This document shows, one piece after another, positions 38,688 through 60,173 of a stretch of 64,000 nucleotides of DNA. This DNA is from Setaria digitata (taxonomy: Eukaryota; Nematoda; Chromadorea; Rhabditida; Setariidae), in assembly GCA_003640385.1 (NCBI GenBank), contig RCAB01000243.1, positions 29,982-93,981 on the forward strand, written 5' to 3'. The stretch's first letter is position 1. The number at the start of each line of letters is the position of its first letter. The position numbers were made by a program, and so were the translations under genes. The notes below the pieces were generated by a model. It was not told the origin of the DNA. It made no database searches and worked only from the letters and a program-made list of their open reading frames with translations.

Positions 38688-41600
38688 ATGCGAAAAGAAA
38701 CGAAAATACGCTACAAGGAAGCAAATTCATCGTTACAAATTCAAATTTTACTCATGTTAATGGTATTTTTTGCGTTTATAATTTTGCTACTGCTCTTCCT
38801 AATCTTTTCATCCAAGCAACGTTTCGAGTTACAAACTGCGTTGTATCAACGAACTTCCAGTAGCAACACTTCTATCGCTACTTCCCGACAGTATTTCAGG
38901 CTGCCTAGCACAATACGACCATTTCATTACGATCTCAAACTACAGATATTTCTTCCATATCGGGAAGGATTAGATTTTAGTGAGCAAAATTTCAGCACTC
39001 GTGCAGATGTATCAGTCCGTGTTATCTGTCTGAATGCAACTGATCGAGTTGTTCTGAACGCTAAAAGATTGAAATTTGACGAGAGCGACATAAAAGTAAA
39101 AGATAACCGTAACAAGTCGATAGCAGTGATAAATGTGAATCGTTATCAGCATGAGGTAGATGATATTCATGTGGTTGAGATTGTACTGGCACAGCAGCTG
39201 GCTTCTGGGCATACTTATATGATTTACATAAATTATCAGGGAGTTATCAGTGATGTCTGGTCCGGTGGTCTTTACAGGACTCAATATAATATCGATGGAG
39301 AGACAAGGTTAGTCATTAAACCAAGCTATCATTCTTCCTTATCATTTCGTATCATCCCTGCATTGAAATATTAGTTGAATTTTAAAATTTAAACATTTTA
39401 CATTTGGAGTAATCATCCAAATTCTTGAAAAATTATTGACTAGATAGTATTTTTCGATTTCCAACTTTATCAAATTTCACAGTACTTCCTCAAAATAAAA
39501 TGAATGATAGAATTTTGCATGCATATATTCAGTAGTCTGAAAGTGAACAGTCAATTATTACTTCTCTTAATTTTAACTAATAAAAGACTTAACTTCGTAA
39601 AAGGTGATTTAGTCGAAGGCATTCTTCTCATTACGTTTTCATTTATTTTTCTGATGCATTATTTTTCATTCCCACGAGAGTACATCTTCCATAATTCGAA
39701 ATAACATTTCGATACACAAATATCATCTATCTATAATCGTTTTTTGCTAATTTGGAAACAGCACCGCTTTTTTTCAGTGTCGTAACATCCCATAAGTTCC
39801 TCAGAAAAATCAGTCAAACATAAATTTCCCTTTTAAGCAAACAATTTGTTTTGTCCCTCAGAGAGTGAAATGAGGGAAGTGAAAAGAAAAGAAAATACTT
39901 TTTCAATTTTTTGTTTTTTTTTTCCAATGTCCAGAAAAACGATAGATCTGAGCTGCTTGTCATATTCGCTTCGAATAAGCAGTCATAGTTTTTGACAGCA
40001 AACAAGAAGTAACCCAAAGAGAAATAATGGCCCAATATCTGTTGCCAGTTGCAGATTGTTAGCACTTACACAGCTACAGCCAACTGATGCAAGCCGTTTA
40101 TTGCCCTGTTTCGATGAGCCGGAAATGAAAGCAACATTCCGGATTAGTATAATCCATCCAATGGGTACATCAGCCGTTTCAAATTCACCTGTTCATCGAT
40201 ATCGTCATCTCAATTCGTGAGAAGCTTTCATTTTATGAATTTAATACATTCACTTTTTCTTGCCTGTGCTTTGTGCTAGTGGAAAAAGTAACTGGAATTT
40301 TAAAAAGAAGAACTAAGAACTAAAATTAAATTTGTAAAAGAAATTTTTTAAATTAAAATGATCACAAGCATGGTACCACTGCTAAGCAAGCGGCACCAAA
40401 CAGAATGTAAAACTCGTGCACTGAAACAATTCATGAAAGTGTCATCTGTGTAATTTTTTCCAGTAATCAGTTTACAGAAAGTGGAGCAAGACGGAATTTG
40501 AAATAACACCCATTATGTCAACTTATTTGTTAGCAGTAGCTGTGAGCGACTTTGTTTTCAAGTTTCGTCACTGCGGGAAAATTGAAGTTTGCTTTTTACA
40601 GTTATCGTTCACAAAATAAACTCCATAATTGTTATGAAGAGATTAGGTTTTGAATCAAATCTATGCAAATCTAAAGTATCAATCTAGTGTCTTTTTTTCA
40701 AACTGATATTGACATAAATATCATCATATTATCAAAATCTATTGTTGGTTTCTGCTATTAATACTGAAGATTACTGAATCTTGATCTTGATTAACATGAT
40801 CTCATCAGGAAGGAACTACTCGATTCGCGTTATTATTTAAGTGGTAAAAAAAAAAAAACGAAAAGTATTATTCATATATTTACTGGTAAATATTTGTTTA
40901 TGTTGGAACTTTTGGAAGAATTAAAAATGATATATTAATTAATTAGTTTTTAAATGGTTAAATATGTCTAGAAAAATTAAAGTTGTCCATTTTCCAATGA
41001 AGATTATTTTTGTTTTGATACCCATTGGGAATAGTTATTACTTAAGGATTCAAAAATTAGTTTGAAGTTTAAAGTTCATCGATCTAGGACCCAAACAAGT
41101 AGTAAACAGCGTGAACTTGCAGATTCGAGTTTGGTGTCAAGCGACAATGGTGTACGACATCGATTATACACTTCATATTGCATGCCGCTTGCTGATTTAT
41201 TATGAAAATTTCTTCGCTATTCCATATCCGTTGAAAAAACTCGGTTAGTTCACATTTTTTCTCGCTGTGAATCTTACTTTGACTTCCTTTTTTAGATGAT
41301 AGCTTGTTTGCTTATCAGTCTAATTAGACCATTAAATAGATGATTGATAAAACGAAAAAATTTTTTTTCTAAAAAGTTTTAAATCTTGATTTTAAATCTT
41401 TCAAATCTTTAAATCTTAGCACAAAAATTTGAATTCCATATCTCGTTTTTTTTTCTCTCTCTCTCTCCTTCTCGATTTCATCGTCTATATTGCATTTCTT
41501 ATTTTCGATATTTCATTACCTTTTTTTTTTTTAGATATTTTCACAGTTCCTGAATTACGCGTTTTGGCAATGGAAAATTGGGGTTTAATTACTGTACGTC

Positions 41601-44600
41601 AAAAGTTGGTCCTTTATAATCGACGTCTAAACAGTTTACGTGAAAGGAGAGTTGTGACAGATGTTATTGCACATGAAATTGCACACATGGTAAATTCTGT
41701 CTTCCGTGCTCAGCTGGCATTACTAATCATGACTATCTTCTTAATATCTACTTCCGACTACTGCTGATAATAATTAGCTGTTCGATAGTTGAAAACATCA
41801 TAAGTTTGTTGCCGAATGTTATACTTTACATTGAGCAATAAAGGCAATAGTGAACAGTAAGTAATCACTAATTAACTGCAATATCAACTTGTCGATAAAT
41901 CCACTGCAGAAGAGAATTGGATCTATGAACTTAGCTTCTTAGTTTAGTGGTTTGGAAATTTGGCCACGATGCGATGGTGGAACGATTTATGGTTGAACGA
42001 AGGTTTCGCAACGATGATGGGCCAAAAAGCAGCTGATTTTGTTGAAAATACAACATTGCGAATGGTTATTCTTTTCATTAAATGTAATAGTGTCTTAGAA
42101 GGTGTGTAGTAAGACTTAGCATCTTGCATATTTCTATAAAATATAAGGTAGACATGATTGTTATTGATAGCTAAGTTGGTTTTCTGGACAGTTTCAGGTA
42201 TTATCTCAGAAACATCAAGGTTCGAGAAAGTTTATTTCGCAAGAGCATATATGCATACTTTAGAGCCCATAAACTCAAGCAAAACTTTATCTCAATACTC
42301 TTTTTTATTTTTGTTTATTGCGTTTTCTTGTGTTATATATTTATGCATCAAATAATTATTTTGGAATTATTCTAGCAAATGTATTAAATCCTTTGCCAGA
42401 TTGGCATCTGGCTCAGAATTTCTTTATACTGCAATTAGTGTTGGACATCTCACTGGATTCTGAAGTCATACGTAGTTTCCTTTTTCAGTCAGGTTTTCTT
42501 TCCGAAAAAACACTGTAACTGATTGGAAGCATCTATATTTTTGCAAAAATTAACTCTGACTTCACTGATTAATAACTTTTGATTCTGGATTTACGTCTAG
42601 TGGTTGGTGAACCTTCCGAAAAGTAAAATCTGCAATAATTCTTTACTTTTAGTCACAATATTTTGCGGCTGATATTACATTAAAAGCATTATCAAGCGAT
42701 CAACACACGACAATGACTCAGCCAATAAGTTTGAAAGAGAACAGTGATCGTGTACATGGTCAGGATATTAAGATAATCTATAATAAGGTATTGTTATCAT
42801 TCTACATCAGCACTGATTAAATCATTTGTTGCTAACATATTTCTCCGGCAGGAAGTGCAGATCCAAGACTGAATCGCACCATCATATCACTTAGCAAGTT
42901 GTTCACTTTACCAATATAATTAATTACTATATCAGAAATCTAGTAATTGAAAATAAAAGAATCGAAATAAAGATGATATGGATTGTGGAACAAAATCCTT
43001 GAACTAAAACCAAGCAAATCAAAATTATAGATTGCTAATTTTAAATGATACTTTAATTGGTAAACATCATCTTGAGTCATTCAGGACAAAGCATTTTCAG
43101 CTATAGAATTCGAGTGACTTCAGTAGCAACAAGTAGACAATCTCATTATGAATTTTACTCCCCATTTAGGGAGCTGCGGTGATTCGTATGGTGGAATCAA
43201 CAATCGGTAGTGAAGTATTTCGACAGGGGTTGAATCTGTACCTCCTAGAATTTGCCTATGCAAATGCTGAAAAGAACGATTTCTTAAGCAGTTTTTCGAA
43301 GTATGCTTGTATTTTTATATTTCATATTTATGAGAATTCCTCTCTCTTAAAGAAAACTTGGAATGTTCGGTATGCAGTTCTGTAACAGTAATTTTATTTC
43401 TCCGTGGTTGATATTAAATTTATTTAAAATTTTTAACAGAAGTTTCAAATTCTAATTTCTACTTTAATCCCCTACCTTTAAGATTTGTTTGCAAATTGTT
43501 AACACGTAGTTTATTCACCAACCATGCTTGTTGAAGAATTTTCAAAGCAATGGACCATTATCGTGATCCCTTTGTGAACACTAATTTTTCGGTCTCAGAT
43601 TACATTGATTCTTGGATTTATCAGAGAGGATTTCCACTACTGAAGGTTGATATTTGCTATTTAGTTCATATTTCCTCGTTTATTTCGTCATTTCTCGTTT
43701 TGCAGTGCTAAAATTTATTTATTGCAATTTTTTAAAAGTACTTTTGGTGGATAATTAGGTTGTATTGAAAATAAGCGACAAAGAAATGAGAAAGTTTCAA
43801 CTAGCATATTTGATTTTGTTCAGGTATAAAAATAATTAATTATAAAGAAAGTTTGTGTTCAGTTCCAGTCATCATGCACCTATAAAGATAAGATTGCAAA
43901 TAAGAAGATAGTATCTTGCTAAAATATTTAAATATATTGTTAGGTTCGACAAGTTGGCAATCATTATTTTGAAATCAGTCAAGGAATATTTGATTTTGAT
44001 AACAGAAGTGAATTTTCCACTACGCAATGGAAAGTTCCACTCTTTATAAGGAAAAATCAGCGCAATGAGGTACATTGGTTAGATGAAGCGAAATGTAAGT
44101 CCAATTTTATTATATCTAAATCATATCTGATTACATGTATTTCTGGTATTCACTTCTGATCTAGGCAAACCATGCGGTACTTGAAATTTACCGCAAAATA
44201 AATTGTATTCAGATCCAGGTATCTGAACTAGAATTAAAAGATATCGAAGAGTATATGACATGATCGGAAACTTCCAGTGATGTTACTGCGTGGGCCAGAT
44301 ACGCTTGTGCTCGATCCGGCTTTCCATGGTTATTACCGCGTGGAATATGAGCTTGACTACTGGAAACTTCTCATCGGCCACTTATTGCAGAAGCATGACT
44401 ATTTTTCTGTCTCAACGAGACTTAGATTGCTCGGTGAATTGCTTTGTTCTTCCATACATTACTACCTAAGAAAATAGCTAAATTTCTGAGATGTTCTCTT
44501 CACTTCTTAAAATGTAGTTATCTCATCACAACTGAACATCTACCTGCGAGACGTGATCCATCACGTGGTACCTTTGTCTTGAAATACACGCATTTTAACA

Positions 44601-47393
44601 TTTAACATTATTCGTTCCTTTTTATTTAGACGACGCATTTGTGTTAGCTGAAAGTGGACGGATCCCATACACTATACCGATGGAAATGTCACTCTATCTT
44701 AGAAATGAGACAAAAGTTGTACCATTTATTACCTTTCTGACTCGATTTGAAACCATCCTATACCGTGTGCATCGTCATCCGAACTCGTCATTTTTCAATG
44801 TAATCGTACTTTTCAAAATTCTTCACTTGTGAAGATAATTTCTGAGAATCGGACTTTTCAGTAATTTGATTGTTCGACAGATGGATGACACTTAAAATGC
44901 TAGAACCTTGGTTTTAAAGTTCAGCTGTCATTCGTCGACCACTTTCAGACCATTCCCGAAGGTCGGGACTGCTGAGGTGAAGAATACTGGAACCTTTTGA
45001 TTTGGCCGTAATTATTCGAAATTGCAGAAATATATACAGTTTCTTATGGAACCGTCGTTTGATCGAATCACGGAAGCTGAAACCAACTCTGATGTTTTAC
45101 ATAACATGGAATTTGAGTAAGTTATTATTTCCATAATAAATTTTAAACTATTGAGTGCTTTGAGGTAAATTACCTCATCTCCTTTTTGTACTTTTTTGTA
45201 AGATTCGTAATAAATCAGCTTAGCACTTCTCCATGATAATCTTGATTCTTATTTTAGACAGGTTGGACTGCAATGTTGTTCATTCGTTCTTGAACATTTT
45301 CCGAACCTTCGGGCTTACTTTTTTTTTAGGTTTATCAGAGAGTTGATATATTTGAAAATGTGTGCCGGTGGATATCGACGATGTATTCAAATATTTCAAT
45401 CGCGCTTGAAGGAACTGTACACAAATTGTTCTGGAGAAATGCTTAGCAGTTCTTGTAATAGGTGAATCGAAATTTGCAATATCGTTTACTGTTTACCCGA
45501 AACTTTTCAAATGTAGCAAATAATTTTGTTTATTTTTTTAATTTTTTCCACAGAGTTTTCCTCACTGTACATCCTAGCTCTTTCTACGGATATAAAAATT
45601 AAAATCAAGTTTAAGTGAATAAGAAATCAAATAAACTTAAACTTTATTTGAATGACATAACAAATGTTAGATAGCATTAGTAGAACTATAGGAAAAAGAA
45701 ATTAATAACAGTCGATTTCGGAAAAAATCATGTTAGAATATAAAAGGCTGTTATTAGTTGACTGGAGGAATACATAATTTAGCTAATGTTTTTACTGTGC
45801 TGAACTTATGGTGCAGGACAAAAATAATTTATTTTTGTATAATTAGTCGGGAAATTAGCTCCGTCTGATTTTCCTATCTTTTACAAGTTCGAATAGAAAG
45901 TTTAATCTTGCAGCATGGGAAAGCTTTGCTGTTTTACTGCCGGCAAAAAAAGACTGACCACTAATTACTTTATTTTTATAAGATGTTGAAATTTTTTGAA
46001 CAAAGGAAATCAAATATTAACAGTATAATTCATATGATTCAGCAGAGAGCTAGTAATTTAACAACAATGTTGAAGATTAGAAGCAAGCTTACGGAATATT
46101 GCTTATATGGTAGCATCTAAGTATGGCAATCAAACAGAATTGGCATTTTTGATCCAAAAGTTTCATGCGGAAGAATATCATATAGAGCGTGATAGGATCT
46201 TTTCCGCACTTGCCAGTACCTCCAATCATTCTTACATTAAAGTGTAAGTGGCAACACATTTTGCTGTTTTAACTTACTTGTTAGTGAATCTCCAAGAAAT
46301 AATTTCTAATTAATTTTGAACTTTGAAATTTTCTTTTAAATTCAGCTTCTCTCTCTGTAAAAATCAAAAAATTAAAAATTATTTTAAATATATATATTTA
46401 AATATAAAAAAATTTAAATATATGTATATTCCTTCAAGTTAGGCTTTCTAAAACCTTCTTTTAATAATTTTTTTCAGATTAGTAAAAGAAGTATTAATTA
46501 AGAAAGAGAAAGATACCGATTTTCGACCAAAATTATATGAGCTTTCAAGGTATATCACTATTATTCTTGTTAGCAGAAAAGCTGAATTATTTCTGATTCT
46601 TATCGTCTGGGAAGAGATTTGTTAGTTAACTTATACATTCATTAACTTTTATCGCGAAATTGCTCTTCCAAACAGGTGTATTTGCAGGAAAAATTATGAC
46701 AATGGTGCAGTTGAGCATTACCTATTTAACAATTTTGCTGAACTTTTCAAAAGGTGAATTTCATTTGTTCCATCATCCAAAGTTTTTTCTTCCGTCTACT
46801 TCAGTTTATTTTATATACATATATTTTTCAAATGAAAATTTATAAAAAAATTACAGGCATGAGAAGTACGGCCCATTTTTCATACTTCAAATGGCGAGAG
46901 GCTATGGGACAAGCGCAGATCTGCTTAAAGTTAGTCTCATTTTTCATTGCATAAATAAAAAGTTTTATGCTTATTTATCAACAGATGATTTTGTTAGAGC
47001 GTAAAATGAACTAAGATCTATAAAATATTGTCTTAAATGTCAATTTTTCTTACTAAACTGGAGAAAATTTCGTTCTTGTTTTCTTTTTATGTTTATATAT
47101 CTTTACATCAAACTAGCAAATCTTCATTAGAGCGAGTGAAACTTAAAATTTAACAGTTAAAGATTGCAAATGAATTTAAAAATCAACAAGGCTTTAGAAA
47201 AAAAAAGATTTATTTTCAGCTTAATGTTTTCGAGGAAAAGTATCCATCATTAGTAGGGAAGGTAAAATCAGTCATATCTCATATTCGAACAGATATTAAA
47301 AGGCGGATAACTTGGAATGAAAAATACAGCGATCAAATTATCGCATTCATTTCGAAATATCTACAGCACTGGCAAAGTTCTATGTATGATTGA
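38688..47393 (+). CDS. M1-family aminopeptidase N-like, type II membrane protein
   Basis: Zinc exopeptidase that removes N-terminal residues from peptides. Nineteen exons join in phase: 38688-39307, 40055-40216, 40478-40586, 41123-41243, 41535-41689, 41948-42103, 42653-42787, 43170-43300, 43537-43645, 43944-44094, 44278-44433, 44630-44799, 45028-45116, 45330-45461, 46076-46243, 46478-46549, 46676-46753, 46857-46929, 47220-47393, for 986 aa. A short cytoplasmic head and a membrane segment near residues 18-40 precede the ectodomain. [23 protein letters not shown] (348-354), zinc site HEIAH (384-388) with E407 in WLNEGFA, and catalytic Y484 in IIYNKGA are visible, and GYYRVEY marks the domain after the catalytic one. 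The usual G of GAMEN is L and the Q after HExxH is M. The exon 6 donor is weak (a nearby GT would break frame). AATAAA lies at 47432. Likely surface-exposed; substrate unknown. Confidence 0.92.
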
Positions 47394-50300
47394 AATTCTT
47401 GCTTAGTTGGTGAATTGTAATGTTTCTGTAGAATAAAGAAGGTTAGATTAAGACAAAAAGACTAAACAACGATTAATATAAAGCATAATATGTCAAGCTA
47501 ATTAGAGATATCAATGCATATAATTTATCCGTTTGATCTATGTAAGCGTTCCCTACTAGAAATAAATTTAAATCAAATAAAGTTTAGACCTTAAAAAAGA
47601 GGATTCTTGGGGAGCTTGGAAAGAGTCGAAAACTTATTCGACAATTTAAAGAAAGAATCATGAAATACAGTTGTCTCAAGAATTCATTTCCCTCTCATTA
47701 CTTTTTTATTCCCTCTAATTTATGGTGTTAAAGCATTTAAGGCGAACATTTATCACCGCTTTATTTATAATTGAGTTGATCCAGAGAGGTCAGTAGATCT
47801 GCTTTTTATACATATCATTTAGTGGTTAATTTCGATTTTTAAGCAGCCATTAAACAACCTTATGAGGTTTTATTGTACTAACAAATTTTGTTGAAAGTTG
47901 TTATAATCCCTATTTCGAAAAACGAATTTTGAGGTGCTGATAAAGGATCAGTGATAAGAAAATAATATCCTCAATCAGTAATGCAATAAATCTATTTGCT
48001 TAGTGATAGGCGAATAATCTTTTCTCCTTCACTTCGGATATTATTTTGCACTGAATAATGAATAATTTGTCAACTAACTATCGATTGCATGGCTTCATAT
48101 TTATGTCCGCAAGGCACTGATCACATATTTCTTCTTTAGAAACTGTTAACAGGTGTGTTTTTCTCTTTTTTTTTTTTTTATTTTTAATGATGTATAAAAA
48201 ATGCTTTTGGATTCATTGCCCATAAAATGGAATGTTGAATAATTGTGAAAGACAAAGGTCTTGCTTGAGTGGGGCGGAATCGTTAATATCCTTTATCAGT
48301 GAAGATTATCATTCAAACTGTTATCAGTTTTCAGTGATCAGTTTTTTTTTTAAATTAAATTATAGCATAAATGTCATGCTTTACACCATGCATATATTTG
48401 TTTGTTATTTCAATCTACTTATTTATTTGGTACAAAAATGTTTTTTTTTTTGTTTATTGATCATCGACTTATAAATACTTTAGTTTTTTAATTAATTTTT
48501 GTTCTGTCCTGAAAGGTTTCCGATTAAAAGTAATATTCTTGATCAAATAATTAATGAAATTTAAAGATTAAGCTCCGTTTCATATGCTGCTAAACAGTGT
48601 AATATCAAGAACGAGCGACGTAACTAAAAAATTGATATCGGTATGAATTAATACTTGAATAAACTGAATTAATAGCACTTTAAATATGTTGGAGCGGGAA
48701 AATTTCAAGCACTTGGGAAATTTCTAAAATTTACGTAATCCTAATTTAATTGTAAAAGAAATCCTGGATGAATTGCTTGAAGGTCAACTGAAATTCTAAA
48801 AAAAAAAGATGAAAATTAGTGGAGTTACCCATACTTAAAAGTTTCTGAAATTTTTCTGTTCCATTTTTTCTTGTACTTATGTTAAGCAGCAAAAGGGTGA
48901 AAAGACATTAGTTTATAATTACTGTTGAAAATGGTTTACCTGTCGTTTAAAAAAGAAAAAAAAGAATTGATTTGTGTGTTCTGCAATAATAACAGCAAAA
49001 CTAAGGTAAGAAAATGTAAAATACTGGGCAGAGGTCAATAACCTTAAAAGATGATAAATAGCTTCTATCTATCGAATTTTGAAATGTTCCATTAATCGGA
49101 AATTTTTTTAGCATATAGTGTAAAATTATTTCAAACGCTTTGATTTGATTAAAATTTCTATTAACAAAAACATTAACTCTACTGTTACTGCCATAAAACA
49201 GATTATGACTCACTTCTCAAAATCCGGAATGATAATTTCAGTTCTTTGTCGAATTCCCCAAATACTTTTTTATTTCATTCATTCACTGCATACATTCTAA
49301 TTTAATTTACTCCGCATCAGTATAATTCTATTACTAAAGAAATATCAAATCTAAGCTCTATACATTTTAGTTGTTATAAAGTTCGGTAAAATTAAGTTGG
49401 GTAAAAATGATTGGCTATAAAAATCTAACTTTAATTAGCTTAACAACCTGGATGTATGACAAAATTAAATACATGGTTGCTATGCCAACCTGTTTGTGAT
49501 GATCCAGTATTATTTCTCAGTAGTGGCCTAAGCTGTCAACCTAAAATATCTCTTAGCGACGTATTTTCAACATCTTCGTAGGATTCGAAAATGGGTTCAA
49601 ACTTTACCAGTCTTTGAGTTAAAATTCAAAAGCAAGGAATGTTTCACTAAAATTTCCCTTTCTCATATATTTTATCACAATATTTGATTTTATCACCTTT
49701 CGAATCAGATTCACCTTAAATTAATAATTTTTGATAACTCCAAAAAGGTGATCAAATTTCGATATTTTCTTAAAATCCATTCTATTGATTCATATCCAAG
49801 TTTTTCATGTTCTAGTATGCTTGTAATTTACTTTGTTACCAATTAAATAATAGCGAACAGGAAATAATCCACTGCAGCATAACTGTAGCACCCATACCAC
49901 TTTTCAGTTGTCAACATAAAATATCTCTGATAGCCAGATCAATTAAATAAATTAGTGGATGACAGTTAAAGGTTCACAATTAATTTTTAAAGGTTCACAT
50001 TTAACTTGTTGAACTTGAAGAGCAAAATTAATAACCCTTTGTTTTATCGATTGAACTTGAGTTCCGACATTCCACTGGCACAACTTTAATTCATTTGAAA
50101 TTAAGTTTCAACATGCATTTGAAGTTACGAAAATTATTCAGTTTGCAACGAATTATATTAAATTATTACTATCACTTAATAGAAAATAAAATGCACTGCT
50201 AGCAAATAATATTTTAAAAAACCTAATTAATTTTGTGTTTCTCTCCTTCTTTCTCTCTTTAATAAATTTAGATTTAATGTAGGTCGTAAACAAAACTAAT

Positions 50301-50643
50301 GAGGAAATTCCTTCTTCTTTTCCTGTTCACTGTTCTGTTGCCAGGTAGGATAAGTTGTGCTCACTTAGAATTTCTGAAGCAAAAATTTCCCAAACTTCTC
50401 AACACTTCGTGTCTGTTTGATTGTTCCAATTCTTTTGCAAATTATTTTTCTGCCAATGCTTCAATTTCATCTCTTTTCGTTCATATATTTAACTTTTTGA
50501 TCGGAGGAAAAACTTTCGTCCGATCTATTTTCATATGGTGGCTCATTACGAATAGTAATTGTCCAGAATTTAGATAAAGAAGCTCGTTAATTGTGATTGT
50601 TAATTAAAATGCAATTGAACAGAAATATGTTCAGTAAAGCTGA
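47394..50643. other. Interval between aminopeptidase and CDKL kinase
   Basis: No confident gene. The left end holds the aminopeptidase 3' UTR and polyadenylation signal. Near the right end, 50299-50577 is a 92-codon open frame starting with a signal-peptide-like segment, listed separately. The rest is AT-rich with short, motif-free open frames. Confidence 0.55.
50299..50577 (+). CDS. Possible small secreted protein (doubtful ORF)
   Basis: A 92-codon open frame with its own ATG. It begins MRKFLLLFLFTVLLPG, which has the charged start, hydrophobic core and following small residues of a signal peptide. The remainder has four further cysteines, is rich in F and S, and matches no family I know. 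A second hydrophobic stretch lies near residues 57-66. It ends 66 bp before the first ATG of the CDKL kinase gene. AT-rich DNA often yields hydrophobic N-termini by chance, so this is only a candidate; it might equally be part of the kinase 5' region. Confidence 0.2.
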   Translation: MRKFLLLFLFTVLLPGRISCAHLEFLKQKFPKLLNTSCLFDCSNSFANYFSANASISSLFVHIFNFLIGGKTFVRSIFIWWLITNSNCPEFR

Positions 50644-58829
<8,186 letters not shown>

Positions 58830-60173
58830 GTGAATAATAAAGGATGTTGGAGAATTTTTTGTATATTCACTCTGTTATTATTTCTTATCGACGTATATAT
58901 ATATATATATATATATGTTTTTGCATCTCATTTCTTGAAATTATATAAACCTAACTAAAATATTAAGTAATTCACCTCTGACACATTTTCGGGTTTCATG
59001 TTTTGTAGTTCAATAATTCGTTAATCACTCACTCATCCTTTTTAAATTGGAAAAGCTTGGTGGAAATAAATGAATACAAGTTCAGGGACGACTTACTGTG
59101 GGGAAGACGGCCGGTCGTGATCATTCACTTTCTTATGAATCAAATGTTTCTTCATTTCGAGAATGTGTGACGTTTTCTGAAAATTTTGAGTAACGTTTTA
59201 TCATTATTATTCTAATTTTCGTAGTAAGAAATGTTTTAAAAATCGTGCTATTTTTATTCCAATCGTTAACTGTATAGTTTATATAAAATTTAATTCGCCG
59301 TCTGGTATTTCTTACATCCAAATATTTGAGTTCAAAACTCCAGTTATTATCTTCAAAGTGTAAAGAGAAAGGATGACTTAATTCCTTTTTTCTCTATTTA
59401 TTCCTTCCCTTCCTTTGTGATTGGCAATGGAACATGACCAGCTTTGTGGGAGCCCTTTTCATAGGGAGATCCTTTGTAGCTATTTTTCTGCTAGAATTTT
59501 AAGAGAATGATTTTAAGGTTTTGATTCGATTATTTTGAGATGCACTCGTGTTAAGTTCTCATTTTCTGCTCGATTCTGGTCATAAATCTTTGGAAGGTTT
59601 TTGGTTGCTTAAGGTCGAAAATTTCTTTCTTCCGGAGGTCTTCTGCCCGAAGTATTTCGATTAACTTTTATGAAATTTTTTTCACTGCGAGACGATTGAT
59701 GTTGTCAAAGACTTTCCAAATAAAATGTTGGCAGTATAATAAATTTCTAAAGATATCTTTTCGATGTTATTTTTCCAATTCAAGGGAGGTATGTTTTTTG
59801 TCACATGTATCACTAGACTTCAGTTGCAAACTTTGTTTTTAGTGGGGCAGGTGATCAAATTACTTCGATCATAACTGAATTAATTAGTAGTTTTTGGAAT
59901 TTGTTCAGTTTAATGATAGTCACAGTATTACGAACTGTTTTAAGTCTTGACGTAATGCGTGATGAATCAGGCCTACTTTTCAATTAAAAGAATAACTGCT
60001 GCTTCTGTTATTCAGATTAGCACGTTGGGTTATTTGCTGTGGTCCTAGTATAACTTGAGATTTGTTTGTCGTTATCGGTAGAATTGCGAAATTTTTTAGT
60101 GGATATGTATTTCTAAAGTGATCCATGATGCTTTTTTCAGGTTACATTTGAGCTAATCGTGTTCTTATTCAAC
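58830..60173. other. lin-53 to isy-1 intergenic region
   Basis: No additional gene. It starts with the lin-53 3' UTR (AATAAA at 58836), followed by a TA-repeat at about 58894-58917. It ends with the isy-1 leader: a TTTTTTCAG acceptor (AG at 60139-60140) 33 bp before the isy-1 ATG is a likely SL trans-splice site. The 1.3-kb gap is too long for a typical nematode operon spacing. Confidence 0.65.

Noticed and set aside
48232..48474. 80-codon plus-strand frame downstream of the aminopeptidase gene
   Set aside because: Phenylalanine/leucine-rich tail, no homology recognised, and located past the aminopeptidase polyadenylation signal.
58894..58917. TA dinucleotide run after lin-53
   Set aside because: Ordinary microsatellite, common in AT-rich nematode intergenic DNA.
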